Position numbers and translations under genes: made by a program | The notes under the pieces: generated by a model | Told to the model about the DNA's origin: nothing | What the model saw: the letters and a program-made list of their open reading frames with translations, nothing else | Databases searched by the model: none | NCBI RefSeq assembly: GCF_024758505.1 | Contig: NZ_CP077970.1 | Span: 434,001-498,000 of the forward strand | Length of the DNA: 64,000 nt | Direction: 5' to 3' | Origin: Bradyrhizobium arachidis | Lineage (GTDB): Bacteria; Pseudomonadota; Alphaproteobacteria; Rhizobiales; Xanthobacteraceae | Shown: positions 1-9,974 of the stretch, in pieces | Layout: the number at the start of each line of letters is the position of its first letter | How positions within the stretch are numbered: the stretch's first letter is position 1

Positions 1-996
1 CAGGCCGCGGCCGATCTCGCGGGTGTCGGGGCCGCGCACGATCACGGCGTCTCCGCGGGCGAACTCGCCCTCGACCTTGATCACACCCGCCGGCAGCAAG
101 CTCGCGCCCGCCCGCAATGCCCTGACTGCGCCGGCATCGATGGTCAGCGTGCCCTTCGGCTCCAGCGAGCCCGCGATCCAGCGTTTTCGCGAGGTCACGG
201 GATTGGCGGGCGTCAAAAACCAGGTGCAGCGGCCGCCATCGGCGATCGCCTGCAAGGGATGCTCGATCTTGCCGGACGCGATCAGCATATGCGTGCCGCC
301 TGTCGTGGCGATTTTTGCCGCCTCGACCTTGGTGCGCATGCCGCCGCGCGACAGTTCGGACTCGGCGTCGCCAGCCACCGCCTCGATGTCAGAGGAAATG
401 CTGTCGACGACCGGGATCAGTTTTGCGTTCGGATTGTTTTTGGGCGGCGAGTCGTAGAGGCCGTCGATGTCGGACAGCAGCACGAGCAGATCGGCGCTCG
501 CCATGGTGGCGACGCGCGCGGCGAGACGGTCATTGTCGCCGTAGCGGATCTCGTTGGTGGCGACCGTATCGTTCTCGTTGATCACGGGGATCGCGCGCCA
601 CTCCAGAAGCTTGCCGATGGTGGAGCGCGCATTGAGATAGCGGCGGCGCTCCTCGGTGTCCTGCAGCGTCACCAGAATCTGGCCCGCGCCGATGCCGTGA
701 TCGCCGAGCACCTCCGACCAGATCCGCGCCAGCGCGATCTGCCCGACGGCGGCTGCGGCCTGGCTCTCTTCCAGTTTCAGCGGGCCACGCGGCAGCTTGA
801 GCTTGCTGCGGCCGAGCGCGATCGAGCCTGACGACACGATCAGGACGTCACGTCCCTCGCGATGCAGCTTTGCGAGGTCGGCGGCAAGCGCGGCGAGCCA
901 GGACGCGCGCACCTCGCCGGCGTCGGAATCGACCAGCAGGGCCGAGCCGACCTTGACGACGATACGGCGGAATTGACTGAGTTCGGGGCTGGCCAT
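1..996 (-). CDS. proB: Glutamate 5-kinase (partial, C-terminus outside window)
   Basis: Phosphorylates L-glutamate to gamma-glutamyl phosphate, the first step of proline synthesis, in the cytoplasm. Translation of the minus strand gives a start [21 protein letters not shown], then SSGSIALGR, the [18 protein letters not shown] segment typical of the kinase, and [17 protein letters not shown]-like domain follows from about residue 275. The frame is open through all 332 codons to the window edge, so only the last part of the roughly 375-residue protein is missing. In related genomes obgE sits directly upstream; here two accessory genes separate them. Confidence 0.95.
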   Translation of the reverse strand, partial: MASPELSQFRRIVVKVGSALLVDSDAGEVRASWLAALAADLAKLHREGRDVLIVSSGSIALGRSKLKLPRGPLKLEESQAAAAVGQIALARIWSEVLGDHGIGAGQILVTLQDTEERRRYLNARSTIGKLLEWRAIPVINENDTVATNEIRYGDNDRLAARVATMASADLLVLLSDIDGLYDSPPKNNPNAKLIPVVDSISSDIEAVAGDAESELSRGGMRTKVEAAKIATTGGTHMLIASGKIEHPLQAIADGGRCTWFLTPANPVTSRKRWIAGSLEPKGTLTIDAGAVRALRAGASLLPAGVIKVEGEFARGDAVIVRGPDTREIGRGL

Positions 997-1194
997 GGCG
1001 CTTGGGACGAATTGCTCTGAATTGGGAGCGGCGGAGCGACAACGCGGCGCCGATGCGTGCTTTTGCAGCAGGACGGTGGCCGGCGCAAGGCGGCAGGGCC
1101 GGTAAAAGGAGCCAGCAAATAGGCCGAACGGCGCTCTTGTCGGTGGCCGCCGGGCCAGTCTATGGCTCGGAGATCAATAACAGGGAGGATGCAC

Positions 1195-2163
1195 GTGGAT
1201 CGCCGCAGCTTCATCGCCGGAGGCCTCTCGCTGCCATGGCTGGCGCAGGCCGGCGGCGCGCAGGCCCAGTCCGGCCCGCTGACCAAAATCATCTTCCCAT
1301 TCTCGGCGGGTGCCGGCGGCGACACGCTATGTCGGCTGGTGGCGCCGCATCTGGCGTCACAGCTCGAGCGCACCGTGATCGTGGAGAACCGCACCGGCGG
1401 CGACGGTCTGATCGGCATCAAGGCGGTGAAGGGCGCCAACCCGGATGGCGCCACCATTCTGGTGACGACGGGTCCCACCATGTATCTGCTGCCGATGGTG
1501 GAGACGACGCCGAGTTTCGACACGGCGAAGGACTTCGTTCCGGTGTCGCAGCTGGCGCGCTTCGAATTCGCGCTCGTGGTGAGCCCATCGATCCAGGTGA
1601 CGGACTTCAAGAGCTTCGTCGCCTGGCTGAAGGCGCATCCGGACAAGACGTCGTTCGGCGTGCCGAGCAACGGCACCATTCCGCATTTCACCGGCTCGAA
1701 GCTGGAGAAGGATCTCGGCATTCCCCTCACGCGCGTGCCGTATCGCGGCACTGCGCCGATCATCACTGATCTGATCGGCGGTCATATTCCCTTCGGCATC
1801 ACCACGCTGGCCGATGCCGTTCCGCAGCACCGCGCCAAGGGTGTGAGGATTCTCGCGGTCTCGAGCGCAGAGCGCTCGCCATTCGTGCCCGAGGTGGCGA
1901 CGTTCAAGGAGAGCGGCATCGATCTCGTGGCGGACGGCTGGTACGGCATGTGGCTTCCCGCCGGCAGCCCGCCGGATTTTGCCGCAAAGCTCAGCGCCGC
2001 TGCAGTCGCGACGCTGGCAAAACCCGAGGTGCAGGAGAAGCTGACGGCGATCGGATTGATCCCGGTCGGCAGCACGGCGGAAGGCTTGTCCAAGCAACTC
2101 GCCGCCGACATCGCCCTCTGGCAGCCGATCGTGAAGGCGACGGGTTACAAGATCGAGAATTAG
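1195..2163 (+). CDS. TctC/Bug-family periplasmic solute-binding protein
   Basis: Substrate-binding protein of the tripartite tricarboxylate transporter (Bug) family, expected to bind a carboxylate in the periplasm. It begins DRRSFIAGGLSLPW, a Tat-type signal, and carries family features IIFPFSAGAGGDTLCRLV and VENRTGGDGLIG. The start is uncertain. An ATG at 1189 directly abuts the GGGAGG ribosome-binding site with no spacing, while the GTG at 1195 has six bases and is preferred (322 aa). No TctA/TctB membrane partners are nearby, which is usual for orphan Bug proteins. The ligand cannot be deduced. Confidence 0.88.
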   Translation: MDRRSFIAGGLSLPWLAQAGGAQAQSGPLTKIIFPFSAGAGGDTLCRLVAPHLASQLERTVIVENRTGGDGLIGIKAVKGANPDGATILVTTGPTMYLLPMVETTPSFDTAKDFVPVSQLARFEFALVVSPSIQVTDFKSFVAWLKAHPDKTSFGVPSNGTIPHFTGSKLEKDLGIPLTRVPYRGTAPIITDLIGGHIPFGITTLADAVPQHRAKGVRILAVSSAERSPFVPEVATFKESGIDLVADGWYGMWLPAGSPPDFAAKLSAAAVATLAKPEVQEKLTAIGLIPVGSTAEGLSKQLAADIALWQPIVKATGYKIEN

Positions 2164-2188
2164 CCGAGTAATACGCACCTTGCTCCGC

Positions 2189-2274
2189 CGTCATGGCCGG
2201 GCTTGACCCGGCCATCCACGGGCTTCCGCGATTGAGGTGAGGCGTGGATGCCCGGGTCAAGCCCGGGCATGACG
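2189..2274. repeat. Intergenic palindromic repeat, family A
   Basis: Two arms of about 32 bases are near-perfect inverted complements: CGTCATG..CCGGGCTTGACCCGG..CATCCACG and its mirror. They are separated by a short AT-richer loop. It lies between the convergent ends of the Bug gene and the sulfatase. Related copies with the same CGTCATG...ATGACG ends occur near 47.5 kb and at the window end. It could act as a bidirectional terminator or a mobile REP-like element. Confidence 0.8.
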
Positions 2275-2299
2275 AGTTGAGAGAGTTGCGCTCCCTTAC

Positions 2300-3934
2300 C
2301 TACAGCTTCGCGCGCTGCGCGATGCCGTCGCGGATGTCGGTGAGCTCTTTCTCGTCCCAGATGCCGATCAAGATGCCGCCCTTCACCTGGAGCTGGTTGT
2401 CGGCATAGGCCGCGATCTTCTCGTTTGACGTGGTGATGTGGCCGCTCGGATGCAGCGCCCAGTCGAACAGGGCGGCCTGCAGCCGCGCGATCACGTCGGC
2501 GCAATCGGGGTCGTCGCCGCGGTCGACATATTCTTCCGGATCGGTTTCGAGATCGTACAGCATCGGGCGGAAGCCGGAGGCGTGGATGTATTTCCAGCGG
2601 CCGTCATACACCATGAACAGGCGGCAGCGCTCGATCGGTTGGTTCAGCTTCAGCCGCACATCCTGCATGGCGTAGTCGTATTCGGAGAACACCACCTTGC
2701 GCCAGTCGGTGGGCTTTTCACCGCGCAGCAGCGGCAGCAGCGAACGTCCTTCGAGAATGTGCGCGGGCACCTTGCCGCCAAAGAAGTCGACGAAGGTCGG
2801 CGCGAGATCGATGCCTTCGACCAGCGCATCGCATGTGGTGCCACGCGTCGCATCGGCCTCCTGCGAGGGGTCGAGGACGATCAGCGGGATCTTTGCGGAC
2901 TGCTCGTGGAACAGGTCCTTCTCGCCCATCCAGTGATCGCCGAGATAGTCGCCGTGATCGGAGGTGAACACGATCATGGTGGTTTCCAACAGGCCGCGCT
3001 CCTCCAGAAATTTCATCAGCACGCCCATCTGGTCGTCGATCTGCGTGATCAGGCCCATATAGGTCGGGATCACCTTGTCGCGGGCATCGTCGCGCGCCAT
3101 GTTGCGGGAATAGCGCATGTCCATGTAGGCGCCGAACACCGGATGTGGGTTCTGCCGCTCGCGCTCGGAGCGGATCGCGGGCAGCATGTCTGATGTCGTG
3201 TACATGCTGTCGTAGGGTTTTGGCGCGATATAGGGCCAGTGCGGCTTGATGTAGGAGAGGTGCAGGCACCACGGCCTGCCGTCGCCCTCGGCCTCGGTGA
3301 TGAAGTCCATCGCGCGCCGCGTCATGTAGGGCGTTTCGGAATGCTCTTCCGGAACGCGCGCGGCCTTGTCGGCGTGAACCAGCAGCCAGCCGTTCTGCAA
3401 GCTTCCGTCGTCGTCGGCGCCGGAATTGGCCCAATGCTCCCACGGGTTCGATGCCTCAAACCCCTGCTTGCGCAGATACTCGTCATATTTCGGACGCGGC
3501 CGTCCGGTCGGGTGCAGCCCGTCATCGCGCTCATAGGGCTCGAAACCGCATTCGGCGACGTGCACGCCGATGACTGACTCCGGCGGGATGCCGAGCGCCT
3601 TCATGCCTTCGAGGTCGGGCGCCATATGGGTCTTGCCGACCAGCACGTTGCGGACGCCGATCTTCTTCAGGTGATCGCCGAGCGTGGGCTCACCGACGCG
3701 CAGCGGCCAGCCGTTCCAGTGCGAGCCGTGCGAGCGCATGTAGCGCCCGGTGTAGAACGACATCCGCGACGGTCCGCAGATCGGCGATTGCACATAGGCA
3801 TTGCTGAACAACACGCCACGCTTGGCCATGGCGTCGATGTTGGGCGTCTTCAGCGTGGGATGGCCGGTGCAACCGAGATAATCATAGCGAAGCTGGTCGC
3901 ACATGATCCAGAGAACGTTTTTCGCGCGCGCCAT
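2300..3934 (-). CDS. Sulfatase-family hydrolase (type I, Cys-type)
   Basis: Alkaline-phosphatase-superfamily sulfatase, 544 aa, probably cleaving a sulfate ester or phosphonate ester. The signature C53-G-P-S-R57 provides the cysteine that becomes formylglycine. The N-terminal metal-binding stretch is NVLWIMCDQLRYDYLG, and the C-terminal metal site is FTSDHGDYLGDHW. The chosen ATG has AGGGG at a good distance; a longer start five codons upstream lacks one. No signal peptide is visible, so it is probably cytoplasmic. With the divergent Bug gene it forms an accessory pair inserted between obgE and proB. The substrate is unknown, and no formylglycine-generating enzyme gene is in the window. Confidence 0.88.
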   Translation of the reverse strand: MARAKNVLWIMCDQLRYDYLGCTGHPTLKTPNIDAMAKRGVLFSNAYVQSPICGPSRMSFYTGRYMRSHGSHWNGWPLRVGEPTLGDHLKKIGVRNVLVGKTHMAPDLEGMKALGIPPESVIGVHVAECGFEPYERDDGLHPTGRPRPKYDEYLRKQGFEASNPWEHWANSGADDDGSLQNGWLLVHADKAARVPEEHSETPYMTRRAMDFITEAEGDGRPWCLHLSYIKPHWPYIAPKPYDSMYTTSDMLPAIRSERERQNPHPVFGAYMDMRYSRNMARDDARDKVIPTYMGLITQIDDQMGVLMKFLEERGLLETTMIVFTSDHGDYLGDHWMGEKDLFHEQSAKIPLIVLDPSQEADATRGTTCDALVEGIDLAPTFVDFFGGKVPAHILEGRSLLPLLRGEKPTDWRKVVFSEYDYAMQDVRLKLNQPIERCRLFMVYDGRWKYIHASGFRPMLYDLETDPEEYVDRGDDPDCADVIARLQAALFDWALHPSGHITTSNEKIAAYADNQLQVKGGILIGIWDEKELTDIRDGIAQRAKL

Positions 3935-4004
3935 GCTTCGCCCCTGCATTTTCTTGATTGTGCGATGCTGCGCTATCGCGCAGGCGAAGACAAGCGGGCG
4001 GCGA

Positions 4005-5622
<1,618 letters not shown>

Positions 5623-5739
5623 GGCTTTCGTCTCGCGATGGCAACACCTATCGGTACCGCGCTGCGAAGGGTGCGACAATCCGTTCAATTCGTTGTGGCC
5701 GGGCTTGTCCCAGCCTGCGAGGCCGTTAAAACGGCGCCA

Positions 5740-6657
5740 ATGCCTCTCTTCAAGAAACTCTCAGCCTACGACGAACGCTCCGCACGGTTGGCCGGCATCG
5801 CCCTGATGCTGCTGTCGATCTTCATGTTCTCGTTCGGCGACGCCATGGGCAAGTTCATGGTGGCGACCTATTCGGTCGGGCAGCTCCTGTTCCTGCGCGC
5901 GATCGCGGCGCTGCTCCTGCTGTCGCCGATCATCTGGCGGCAGCGCCATGAATTCACCCGCCTCGAACGGCCCTGGCTGCAGCTTCTGCGCGTGACGCTG
6001 TCGACGCTGGAGGTCGCGGCCTTCTTCCTTGCGACCGTCTATCTGCCGCTCGCCGACGTCATCACCTATTATCTCGCGGGGCCGATCTTCGTCACCGCCT
6101 TGTCGGCGCTTCTGCTCGGCGAGCATGTCGGCTGGCGGCGCTGGACCGCGATCCTGATCGGTTTTTGCGGCGTGCTGATCGCGCTGCGCCCCTCGGCACA
6201 AACCGTCAGCCTGCCGGCGCTGATCGCGCTCGGCGGCAGCCTGTCGTTCGCGCTGCTGATGCTGATCACGCGCTCCCTGCGCGAGACGCCCGACATCGTG
6301 ATGGCGTCGTCGCAGTTTTGCGGCACGTTCCTGCTCGGCCTCGGGCTCTCTGTGTTCCACTGGGTGCCGCCGACCGGCGGCAGTCTCGTGCTGTTCGCGC
6401 TGGCGGGACTCACCTCGGTCGCGGCGCTGTTCTGCGTCAACCGCTCGCTCAAGCTCGCGCCGGCAAGCGTCGTCGTGCCCTATCAATATTCGATGATCGT
6501 CTGGGCGGTGATTTTTGGCTTCGTCGTGTTCGGCGACGTGCCGTCGATGGCAACCATCATCGGCGCCGCGATCATCATCGGCGCCGGCCTCTACATCTAT
6601 CTGCGCGAGCGTGATCTCGGCCGCCAGGAGGATACGCAGGTGAGCCCGCCGGTTTAG
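5740..6657 (+). CDS. EamA/DMT-family permease
   Basis: Drug/metabolite transporter superfamily exporter with two EamA repeats and about ten membrane helices in 305 aa. Helix 1 is ALMLLSIFMFSFGDAMGKFM; the second repeat begins near ALIALGGSLSFALLMLITRS. The C-terminus is hydrophilic (LREREDLGRQED-like). The frame stays open far upstream, but that extension overlaps the MaoC gene in antisense and has no transporter character, so MPLFKKLSAYDE was chosen. The ribosome-binding site is weak. It probably exports a small metabolite or amino acid. Confidence 0.88.
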   Translation: MPLFKKLSAYDERSARLAGIALMLLSIFMFSFGDAMGKFMVATYSVGQLLFLRAIAALLLLSPIIWRQRHEFTRLERPWLQLLRVTLSTLEVAAFFLATVYLPLADVITYYLAGPIFVTALSALLLGEHVGWRRWTAILIGFCGVLIALRPSAQTVSLPALIALGGSLSFALLMLITRSLRETPDIVMASSQFCGTFLLGLGLSVFHWVPPTGGSLVLFALAGLTSVAALFCVNRSLKLAPASVVVPYQYSMIVWAVIFGFVVFGDVPSMATIIGAAIIIGAGLYIYLRERDLGRQEDTQVSPPV

Positions 6658-6662
6658 CTCTT

Positions 6663-6823
6663 ACCCTCCCCTGGAGGGGGAGGGTCGATCGCGCGAAGCG
6701 CGAGCGGGGTGGGGTGACGGTTTCTCCGCATCGAACACTGCCCGAGTGGAGAGATCACCCCACCCCGTCACGCAATCTCGCTTCGCTCGATCGCATGCCG
6801 ACCCTCCCCCTCCAGGGGAGGGT
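6663..6823. repeat. Large intergenic palindromic repeat, family B (copy 1)
   Basis: The outer arms ACCCTCCCCCTCCAGGGGAG and its complement, themselves partly palindromic, flank a core with the internal inverted pair GGGGTGGGGTGA / TCACCCCACCCC. The core string CTGCCCGAGTGGAGAGATCA recurs in the copy near 52.6 kb. It lies between the convergent EamA and GNAT genes. Confidence 0.85.
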
Positions 6824-6833
6824 GCATCGCTCG

Positions 6834-7427
6834 CTACCGCACCCGTCGTGCGCTGCTCCAGCTCTTCAGCGAGGACCAGACGCCGCGCGACAGGCGAAAG
6901 CTGTCGACCGGGGTTGACGATCCCAGCGCCTCGAAGCGGTGCAGCTCGACACCGCTCCACTGGAAGCCGCACTTTTCCAGCACGTTGCGCGAGGCCGGGT
7001 TGGTGACGCGCGCGCCGGCATAGAGGTGATCCTCCTCGAATTCCTCGAAGAAGAAGTCGATCGCACCACGCGCGGCCTCGGTGCCGTAGCCGCGGCCCCA
7101 ATGCTCGACGCCGAGCCAGTAGCCGAGCTCGGCATTGTCGGGCCTCGAGCGATCGATGCCGACCATGCCGACCGCCGTCTCGTCGTGCTCGATCAGGAAC
7201 ACGCTCTCGCTCCCGAGCTCGGCCGTGGCGCGGATGAACTCGACCGCATGCTCCTGGAGATAGGGATGCGGCAGGCGGCGGGTGTTCTGGGCGATGCGGA
7301 GATCGTTGGCGAGCTGCGAGATGGCCTTGACGTCGGCAAGTGTGGGGCGGCGCAGCGTCAGCCGCTCCGTGGCAACCACGCTCGGTCTCGCCTCGCGCAA
7401 GGTCGTGCTCGAAAAGTCCTGCAACAT
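6834..7427 (-). CDS. GNAT-family N-acetyltransferase (RimJ/RimL-like)
   Basis: Acetyl-CoA-dependent N-acetyltransferase of the ribosomal-protein/antibiotic type, 197 aa. It shows TERLTLRRPTLADV at the start of the fold, ELGYWLGVEHWGRGYGTEA as the acetyl-CoA loop (GRGYGTEA), and NPASRNVLEKCGF near the end. The start at MLQDFSSTTL is favoured by an ACGGAG site; a TTG or ATG up to eight codons upstream is possible. It is downstream of rpmA across a strong terminator. The substrate is unknown. Confidence 0.87.
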   Translation of the reverse strand: MLQDFSSTTLREARPSVVATERLTLRRPTLADVKAISQLANDLRIAQNTRRLPHPYLQEHAVEFIRATAELGSESVFLIEHDETAVGMVGIDRSRPDNAELGYWLGVEHWGRGYGTEAARGAIDFFFEEFEEDHLYAGARVTNPASRNVLEKCGFQWSGVELHRFEALGSSTPVDSFRLSRGVWSSLKSWSSARRVR

Positions 7428-7454
7428 GTCCGGCTCCGTCAACTTCATCAAGTC

Positions 7455-7489
7455 AAAACGAAAAGGGGAGGCCGGTTTCCCGCCTCCCC
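7455..7489 (-). terminator. Rho-independent terminator of rplU-rpmA
   Basis: On the minus strand a GGGGAGG/CCTCCCC stem with inner GC pairing is followed directly by TTTTCGTTTT. It lies about 80 bases past the rpmA stop. A second imperfect GC hairpin (GGACTCCGCCGG arms) sits between it and the stop codon. Confidence 0.85.
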
Positions 7490-7567
7490 TGGAGCCTTCG
7501 ATCTTTTGATCTTAAGGACTCCGCCGGTTTGGTCAGGACCCGGCGGACTCCAAATTTGATCCACCGT

Positions 7568-7837
7568 CTATTCAGCCGCCTCTGCGATCGGAAGTACCGA
7601 TACGAATGTGCGGCCGTTGGCTTTGGCTTGGAACGCGACGCGACCCTCGATCTTGGCGAACAGGGTGTGATCGGTGCCCATGCCGACATTAAGGCCGGGA
7701 TGCCAGGTAGTGCCGCGCTGACGCGCAATGATGTTGCCGGGAATCACGCGCTCCCCGCCGAACACCTTGATGCCAAGGCGCTTGCCCTTTGAATCGCGAC
7801 CGTTGCGCGATGAACCGCCTGCTTTTTTGTGAGCCAT
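7568..7837 (-). CDS. rpmA: 50S ribosomal protein L27
   Basis: Ribosomal protein L27 near the peptidyl-transferase centre. The 89 aa start [20 protein letters not shown] and contain [20 protein letters not shown], both diagnostic. It does not begin with the Firmicutes-type cleavable N-terminal extension. It is the second gene of the rplU-rpmA operon, about 100 bases after rplU. Confidence 0.98.
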   Translation of the reverse strand: MAHKKAGGSSRNGRDSKGKRLGIKVFGGERVIPGNIIARQRGTTWHPGLNVGMGTDHTLFAKIEGRVAFQAKANGRTFVSVLPIAEAAE

Positions 7838-7939
7838 GGCTCGTCTCCGAAATCCTGCGTATCTCTAGATCAATTCCTTGACGGAATCATTTCACAATTT
7901 CTCACGCATCAATTCGTGAATTGGCGTGATCAAATCTCG

Positions 7940-8326
7940 TTATTCGGCGGCTTCCTTGGAAGCTTCCTTGGCCACCTTCTCCTTCTTCGGACGCGGGCCC
8001 TTGGTGGGCTTGGAGTTGTCCGTCAGGATCTCGGTGACGCGCAGAACCGTGATCTCATCGCGATAGCCGCGCTTGCGGCGCGAGTTCTTGCGGCGGCGCT
8101 TCTTGAACGCGATGACCTTCGGCCCGCGCTTGTGGTCGAGCACCTCGACCGCAACGGACGCACCTGCGACCGTCGGAACGCCCAGGACCGGCGTGTCGCC
8201 GCCGACCACCAGGACTTCATTCAACTGCACGATCGTGCCGACTTCGCCGGCGATCTTGCCTACTTCGAGAACATCATCCGGAGCGACGCGGTATTGCTTG
8301 CCGCCGGTTTTGATGACTGCGAACAT
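7940..8326 (-). CDS. rplU: 50S ribosomal protein L21
   Basis: Ribosomal protein L21, which binds 23S rRNA. The 128 aa begin MFAVIKTGGKQYRVAPDDVL and contain the basic FKKRRRKNSRRKRGYRDEI region. A Lys/Ala/Glu-rich C-terminal tail of about 25 residues goes beyond the E. coli protein, as is common in alphaproteobacteria. It is the first gene of the operon and is preceded by a structured leader. Confidence 0.98.
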   Translation of the reverse strand: MFAVIKTGGKQYRVAPDDVLEVGKIAGEVGTIVQLNEVLVVGGDTPVLGVPTVAGASVAVEVLDHKRGPKVIAFKKRRRKNSRRKRGYRDEITVLRVTEILTDNSKPTKGPRPKKEKVAKEASKEAAE

Positions 8327-8350
8327 CGTTTTTTTCCTTCGTGTTCAATC

Positions 8351-8381
8351 CCGACCTTGCGGACAGTTACGTCCGGGTCGG
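8351..8381 (-). promoter_or_regulatory. Hairpin in the rplU 5' leader
   Basis: CCGACC pairs with GGTCGG, and an inner GGAC/GTCC stem closes a six-base loop, about 25 bases upstream of the rplU start codon. Read on the plus strand the same hairpin is followed by CTTTTTG, so it also resembles a terminator for any plus-strand transcript. A role as a ribosomal-protein leader is inference from its position only. Confidence 0.5.
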
Positions 8382-8669
8382 CTTTTTGTCAGTCGCTATG
8401 GGTTTACGATCCTTGCGCGGATGGGGTTTATCCCATTGAAAATCCACGCAAAAGCAAGCAGCGCGAGAACGCCCCGCGCCGGATCGGCCGGACTTATAGC
8501 CGCTCACGGCCCCGAGTCAAGGAAAACCGGCCGAAAAGGCTCCAAAACCGAGGAATTTGGCCGGCTTTCTACTGTGCATGGGGTTGTTTTCGAAAGTTGC
8601 CCGCATCTGCAACCATCGGGTTCCCGCGCCGTTGTCCCCGCCGAACACGTAAAGCGGGCATGGGCTCCG
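8382..8669. other. Intergenic region between rplU and the ROK gene
   Basis: Divergent intergenic region expected to hold the promoters of rplU-rpmA and of the ROK-family gene. The frame of the ROK gene stays open upstream through here, but the translation has no protein-like character. No RNA gene was seen. Confidence 0.5.
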
Positions 8670-9806
8670 ATGGCAACAGACGAATTGGTCGCGACGACAG
8701 GCATCGCCCAGCACGGCGCGGTGCGGCTGCCGTCGGTGGATGTCGACAGTTTCAACATTGAGATCAAGGACGAAGACGGTTTTCTCGGCGACCGCGCCAG
8801 CAAGGGCGCGTTCCGGGAAATCCTGGACCATTGGCGCAAGCCACTGCGCAAGACCGGGGAGGATCCGTTCGGCGACGAGCCCTCCGAGAAGATCAGCAAG
8901 AAGGTGTTGGACGACATGCTGGTCGGCGACGACACCGAGGCCTCCGCCGTGGTGCACAGCGCGATCGAGGAGTTCGCGCAGGAGCTGGCCTATGTGACGC
9001 GCCGTTTTCTGAAGACCAAGGCCTGGGCCAAGACCGAGCGCATCGTGGTCGGCGGCGGCTTTCGAGATTCCAGGCTCGGCGAGCTCGCGATCGCGCGGGC
9101 CGACATCATCCTGAAGTCCGAGAAATCTGGGATCGACATGGTGCCGATCCGCGCGCATCCCGATGAGGCCGGCCTGATCGGCACGCTGCATCTCGCGCCA
9201 TCCTGGATCTTTGAGGCCCATGACAGCATCCTCGCCGTCGATATCGGCGGCACCAATATCCGCTGCGGCGTGGTGGAAACGCGCTGGAAGAAGGCAAAAG
9301 ACCTGTCGAAAGCTGCGGTGTGGAAGTCCGAGTTGTGGCGTCACGCCGACGACAAGCCGACGCGCGAAGGTGCGGTGAAGCGGCTCACCAAGATGCTGAA
9401 GGCACTGATCACGCAAGCGGAGAACGAGGGTTTCAAGCTCGCGCCCTTCATCGGCATCGCCTGCCCCGGCGTGATCAACGCCGACGGCTCGATCGAGAAA
9501 GGCGCGCAAAACCTGCCCGGCAATTGGGAGAGTAGCAAGTTCAACCTGCCGGCGAGCCTGATCGAGGGCATTCCTGTCATCGGCGAGCACGACACCGCGA
9601 TCCTCATGCACAATGACGGCGTGGTGCAGGGCCTGTCGGAAGTGCCGTTCATGCAGGACGTCGAGCGCTGGGGCGTGCTCACCATCGGCACCGGCCTCGG
9701 GAATGCGCGATTTACCAATCGCCGCAAGGAGAACGGCAAGGACCGGGACTCTACGGAGAACGGCAAGAAGAAAGCCAAGGAAACAAAGGACAACGACAAG
9801 CAGTAA
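8670..9806 (+). CDS. ROK-family sugar-kinase-like protein with circularly permuted motif order
   Basis: A 378 aa protein with ROK/hexokinase-fold motifs. The adenosine-type glycine motif RIVVGGGF (124-131) and the C-terminal-type EAGLIGTLHLA (166-176) come first. Then come the phosphate-1 loop AVDIGGTNIRCGVV (189-202), ACPG (264-267), a base-like GEHDTA (D308) and phosphate-2 LTIGTGLGNARF (337-348). In canonical ROK proteins the GGG and final segments follow the phosphate loops, so this order is permuted. The zinc motif CxCGxxGC and the ExGH motif are absent. A Lys/Glu/Asp-rich tail ends the protein. The ATG at MATDEL was chosen; upstream in-frame sequence is non-coding in character. Sugar kinase activity is uncertain. 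Confidence 0.8.
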   Translation: MATDELVATTGIAQHGAVRLPSVDVDSFNIEIKDEDGFLGDRASKGAFREILDHWRKPLRKTGEDPFGDEPSEKISKKVLDDMLVGDDTEASAVVHSAIEEFAQELAYVTRRFLKTKAWAKTERIVVGGGFRDSRLGELAIARADIILKSEKSGIDMVPIRAHPDEAGLIGTLHLAPSWIFEAHDSILAVDIGGTNIRCGVVETRWKKAKDLSKAAVWKSELWRHADDKPTREGAVKRLTKMLKALITQAENEGFKLAPFIGIACPGVINADGSIEKGAQNLPGNWESSKFNLPASLIEGIPVIGEHDTAILMHNDGVVQGLSEVPFMQDVERWGVLTIGTGLGNARFTNRRKENGKDRDSTENGKKKAKETKDNDKQ

Positions 9807-9974
9807 CCTTGACCGGTTAGGTTAAGGCGGGGATTGCGTTGCGGCGCACGAGCCACTCGCTACGGTCGATCCGTCGTCTCACCTGGCCGGCGAAGCCGCC
9901 CTTCCCGACCAGATTTCAATGAGCGGCACGGGACCGCCGGTGTTTACCGCGTCTGGCGGTCCCACCCCTGGGGT

